From Burkholderiales bacterium (GTDB lineage Bacteria > Pseudomonadota > Gammaproteobacteria > Burkholderiales > Burkholderiaceae_C), in NCBI GenBank assembly GCA_005786815.1, contig SYDB01000211.1, forward strand, positions 1-7,658: a DNA stretch of 7,658 bases, read 5' to 3'. The notes beneath the pieces are model-generated. The model ran no database searches. It was given only the letters and a program-made list of their open reading frames with translations, and had not been told where the DNA came from. Below are positions 6,217 to 7,658 of this stretch, one piece after another (position 1 is the first letter of the stretch; the number at the start of each line of letters is the position of its first letter). Both the position numbers and the translations under genes were made by a program.

Positions 6217-6642
6217 ATGGCCAGTATTCACATTACCGATATCGAAGCGGCCATCAACTATTGGCGTGATAAAAAGCCCTCGCCCGATGGCGTCACCCTC
6301 GCGCCTGAAATCCGCGCATTGGCCGAAGTCTATGCATTGATGATTTATTACAAAGAACACGAAGCTGCAGAAAAAGGATTTCCTGCCAAAGCACATGATG
6401 CATGGCTAGCCTGGTACCACACCACAGTAGACGCTCCCTGCATTGCGATTTGTTCAACCAGTCAAGGCGACCCAGAGTGCAAAGGGTGTGGCCGCACATT
6501 TGAAGAAGTACAAAACTGGACGCATATGACACCAGCCGAAAAACGCAACACTTGGCACCGCATCACCATGTTGGGCACGGCTTGGCGCTTTAATAAATAT
6601 GCGGAGCGCGCGACCGAGAAAAAACTAGAAAAACAAACTTAG
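6217..6642 (+). CDS. DUF3717-DUF1289 two-domain protein with a four-cysteine motif
   Basis: A 141-residue soluble protein of unknown function made of two known uncharacterised domains. Residues 3-68 (IHITDIEAAINYWRDKKPS ... LAEVYALMIYYKE) resemble DUF3717, a family I know mainly from Burkholderiales. Residues 73-126 (APCIAICS ... CKGCGRTFEEV ... WTHMTPAEKRNTW) resemble DUF1289, in which short proteins carry conserved cysteines that may bind metal. The four cysteines are 75, 79, 88 and 91 (C-x3-C-x8-C-x2-C). The C-terminal tail is strongly basic (KYAERATEKKLEKQ). No signal peptide or membrane helix is seen, so it is probably cytoplasmic. The stop codon overlaps the yaeQ stop by 4 bases (TTAG shared on opposite strands). 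No good Shine-Dalgarno site precedes the ATG. A role in metal or nucleic acid binding is only a guess. Confidence 0.82.
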   Translation: MASIHITDIEAAINYWRDKKPSPDGVTLAPEIRALAEVYALMIYYKEHEAAEKGFPAKAHDAWLAWYHTTVDAPCIAICSTSQGDPECKGCGRTFEEVQNWTHMTPAEKRNTWHRITMLGTAWRFNKYAERATEKKLEKQT

Positions 6643-7199
6643 AGCCAGCGAACACATTCAATATCCACCGTGCTGGAGCCGTTGCCCATCATGAGTACTT
6701 GTTCTTGAACCGTGGCTTGCAATTGCATACTGCGCTCAGCGAGTTTGGCTAACTCTTGTGAAGCTGTGTGTGGAATGCGCCAGACCTGCAAGTTATTGGG
6801 GCGCGTGAGTTTGGTCTGCATGCTCTTCCACCACACATCGCCTGAATGCGAGAACACATAGAGCATCACTTGGTCAGCTTTGCTGCAAGCTTTGAGTAGG
6901 GGCTTGTCTTCAGGCTGGCCCACTTCAATCCATAAACGTTTGCGACCGGTGAAGTCGGTCAGCATCACATCGGGCTCGTCGGGGTCAGAGAGTCCCGCTC
7001 CAAACGCCAATACGCCATCACCGTTACAAGTGTCTTGTAACGCGTGCGCTTGCAGCGACATCGCTACTAAGCGCACCATCATGCGTTCGTCGGTTTCGCT
7101 GGGATGGCGCGCTAAGGTGAGTGCGTGGTCGGCGTAATAGCCGTGGTCGATGTCGGCGATTTGTACATTCGCCTTGAAGATGGTGGATTTGATCGCCAT
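6639..7199 (-). CDS. yaeQ: YaeQ family protein (degenerate PD-(D/E)XK nuclease-like fold)
   Basis: A 186-residue cytoplasmic protein, close to the length of E. coli YaeQ (about 181). MAIKSTIFKANVQIADIDHGYYADHALTLARHPSETDERMMVRL matches the family start. The central part DEPDVMLTDFTGRKRLWIEVGQPEDKPLLKACSKADQV carries EPD (75-77) and IEVGQP (91-96). In the PD-(D/E)XK superfamily, where YaeQ has been placed structurally, these align with the acidic catalytic positions, with the usual Lys replaced. The function is not established; older reports link it loosely to RfaH-type regulation. The gene starts 11 bases after the purB stop on the same strand, so it is probably in a purB-yaeQ transcript. No Shine-Dalgarno site is visible, and a hairpin (7203-7228) covers the junction, so translation may depend on coupling to purB. 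It converges on the DUF3717 gene. Confidence 0.93.
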   Translation of the reverse strand: MAIKSTIFKANVQIADIDHGYYADHALTLARHPSETDERMMVRLVAMSLQAHALQDTCNGDGVLAFGAGLSDPDEPDVMLTDFTGRKRLWIEVGQPEDKPLLKACSKADQVMLYVFSHSGDVWWKSMQTKLTRPNNLQVWRIPHTASQELAKLAERSMQLQATVQEQVLMMGNGSSTVDIECVRWL

Positions 7200-7202
7200 A
7201 GT

Positions 7203-7228
7203 CTGGCGCGTTACACGCGTCGCGCCAG
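7203..7228 (-). promoter_or_regulatory. Perfect 8-bp inverted repeat across the purB stop and yaeQ leader
   Basis: CTGGCGCG at 7203-7210 and CGCGCCAG at 7221-7228 are perfect reverse complements separated by 10 bases. In the minus-strand transcript this forms a GC-rich hairpin whose loop contains the purB stop codon (7211-7213) and whose 3' arm ends 3 bases before the yaeQ ATG. There is no U-tract, so it is not an intrinsic terminator. It could hide the yaeQ start region until a ribosome finishing purB opens it. Confidence 0.4.
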
Positions 7229-7658
7229 TTCAGCTGCTTTGCCAATATAGCTAGCGGGAGTTATTGCCAGCAGACGTTCAATTTCTGCCGGGGGAATTGG
7301 TAAAGAGCGTACCAAGTTATGCAAGGCTTCAGGCGTGACACTTTTGCCGCGGGTTGCTTCTTTCAATTGCTCGTACGCTTGCTCTAAGCCATAGCGACGC
7401 ATCACCGTTTGAATCGGTTCAGCAAGAACTTCCCAAGCAGCATCTAAATCTGCCGCAAGCGCGTCGTGGTTGATTTCTAGTTTGTTCAAGCCAACACCCA
7501 AAGACTGATATGCCAACACGCTGTATCCAAGGGCCACGCCCATATTACGTAGTACGGTGGAGTCGGTAAGGTCGCGTTGCCAGCGGCTGATGGGAAGCTT
7601 TTCACTCAAGTGCTTGAGCAAGGCATTGGCTAAACCAAGATTGCCTTCGGCGTTTTCA
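7211..7658 (-). CDS. purB: Adenylosuccinate lyase, C-terminal part (5' end outside window)
   Basis: The last 148 codons of PurB, which in the cytoplasm cleaves adenylosuccinate to AMP and fumarate, and SAICAR to AICAR and fumarate, in purine synthesis. The fragment begins in frame at ENAEGNLGLANALLKHLSEK, directly after the place where the family signature (SSxMPxKxNP, the catalytic serine loop) would be, so that signature lies just outside the window. SRWQRDLTDSTVLRNMG, WEVLAEPIQTVMRRYG, YEQLKEATRGK and ITPASYIGKA follow, all closely matching the E. coli-type enzyme. A frame beginning at TTG 7621 is internal and not a start. The stop is TAA (7211-7213). The gene is cut only by the window edge; nothing suggests damage. 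yaeQ follows after 11 bases. Confidence 0.97.
   Translation of the reverse strand, partial: ENAEGNLGLANALLKHLSEKLPISRWQRDLTDSTVLRNMGVALGYSVLAYQSLGVGLNKLEINHDALAADLDAAWEVLAEPIQTVMRRYGLEQAYEQLKEATRGKSVTPEALHNLVRSLPIPPAEIERLLAITPASYIGKAAELARRV

Noticed and set aside
1..7658. Mobile element, CRISPR array, defence system or prophage
   Set aside because: No transposase, integrase, repeat-spacer pattern, terminal repeats or defence domains were seen. The 'holin' name belongs to a chromosomal membrane protein family and is not evidence of phage.

Overview
The window looks like chromosomal backbone of a betaproteobacterium, most likely order Burkholderiales and perhaps Comamonadaceae. This rests on the gene set (sucD followed by a type IV pilin, a PglL-type ligase, a family 2 glycosyltransferase, moaC and a BepA-like M48 protease, with YaeQ and purB further on) and on a DUF3717 domain, a family I associate mainly with Burkholderiales. 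No database search was possible, so the family-level placement is inference. I see no insertion sequence, prophage, CRISPR array, rRNA or tRNA.

Left part (1-1082): the 3' end of sucD, a short stretch that reads like the leftover C-terminus of a TerC-type membrane protein, a strong Rho-independent terminator, and then a complete type IV pilin gene (pilA) with a classic prepilin peptidase site. Middle part (1119-3744): a polytopic O-oligosaccharyltransferase of the PglL/Wzy_C type and a family 2 glycosyltransferase, both co-directional with pilA. Together they suggest a pilin gene linked to a glycan assembly and transfer cassette: the transferase builds a glycan and the ligase moves it onto pilin or another acceptor in the periplasm. 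That the pilin is the acceptor is inference from adjacency.

Right-middle (3749-5956): moaC (molybdenum cofactor synthesis) on the minus strand meets the glycosyltransferase tail to tail and diverges from a periplasmic BepA-like M48 metalloprotease with a TPR-like C-terminus, an outer-membrane assembly quality-control factor. Right part (5918-7658): a small membrane protein that looks like an internally deleted member of the 'phage holin family 4' group, a two-domain DUF3717-DUF1289 protein with four cysteines, and, on the minus strand, the 3' end of purB followed closely by yaeQ.

The layout is compact. All three convergent gene pairs either overlap or are four bases apart, and no intrinsic terminator is visible at these junctions. 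Two features (the TerC-like remnant and the shortened holin-like gene) suggest past deletions. Most genes are ordinary. The best candidates for follow-up are the pilin/ligase pairing with an Ala/Pro/Ser-rich pilin segment, the two deletion scars, a hairpin covering the purB-yaeQ junction, and the unusual start region of the M48 protease.
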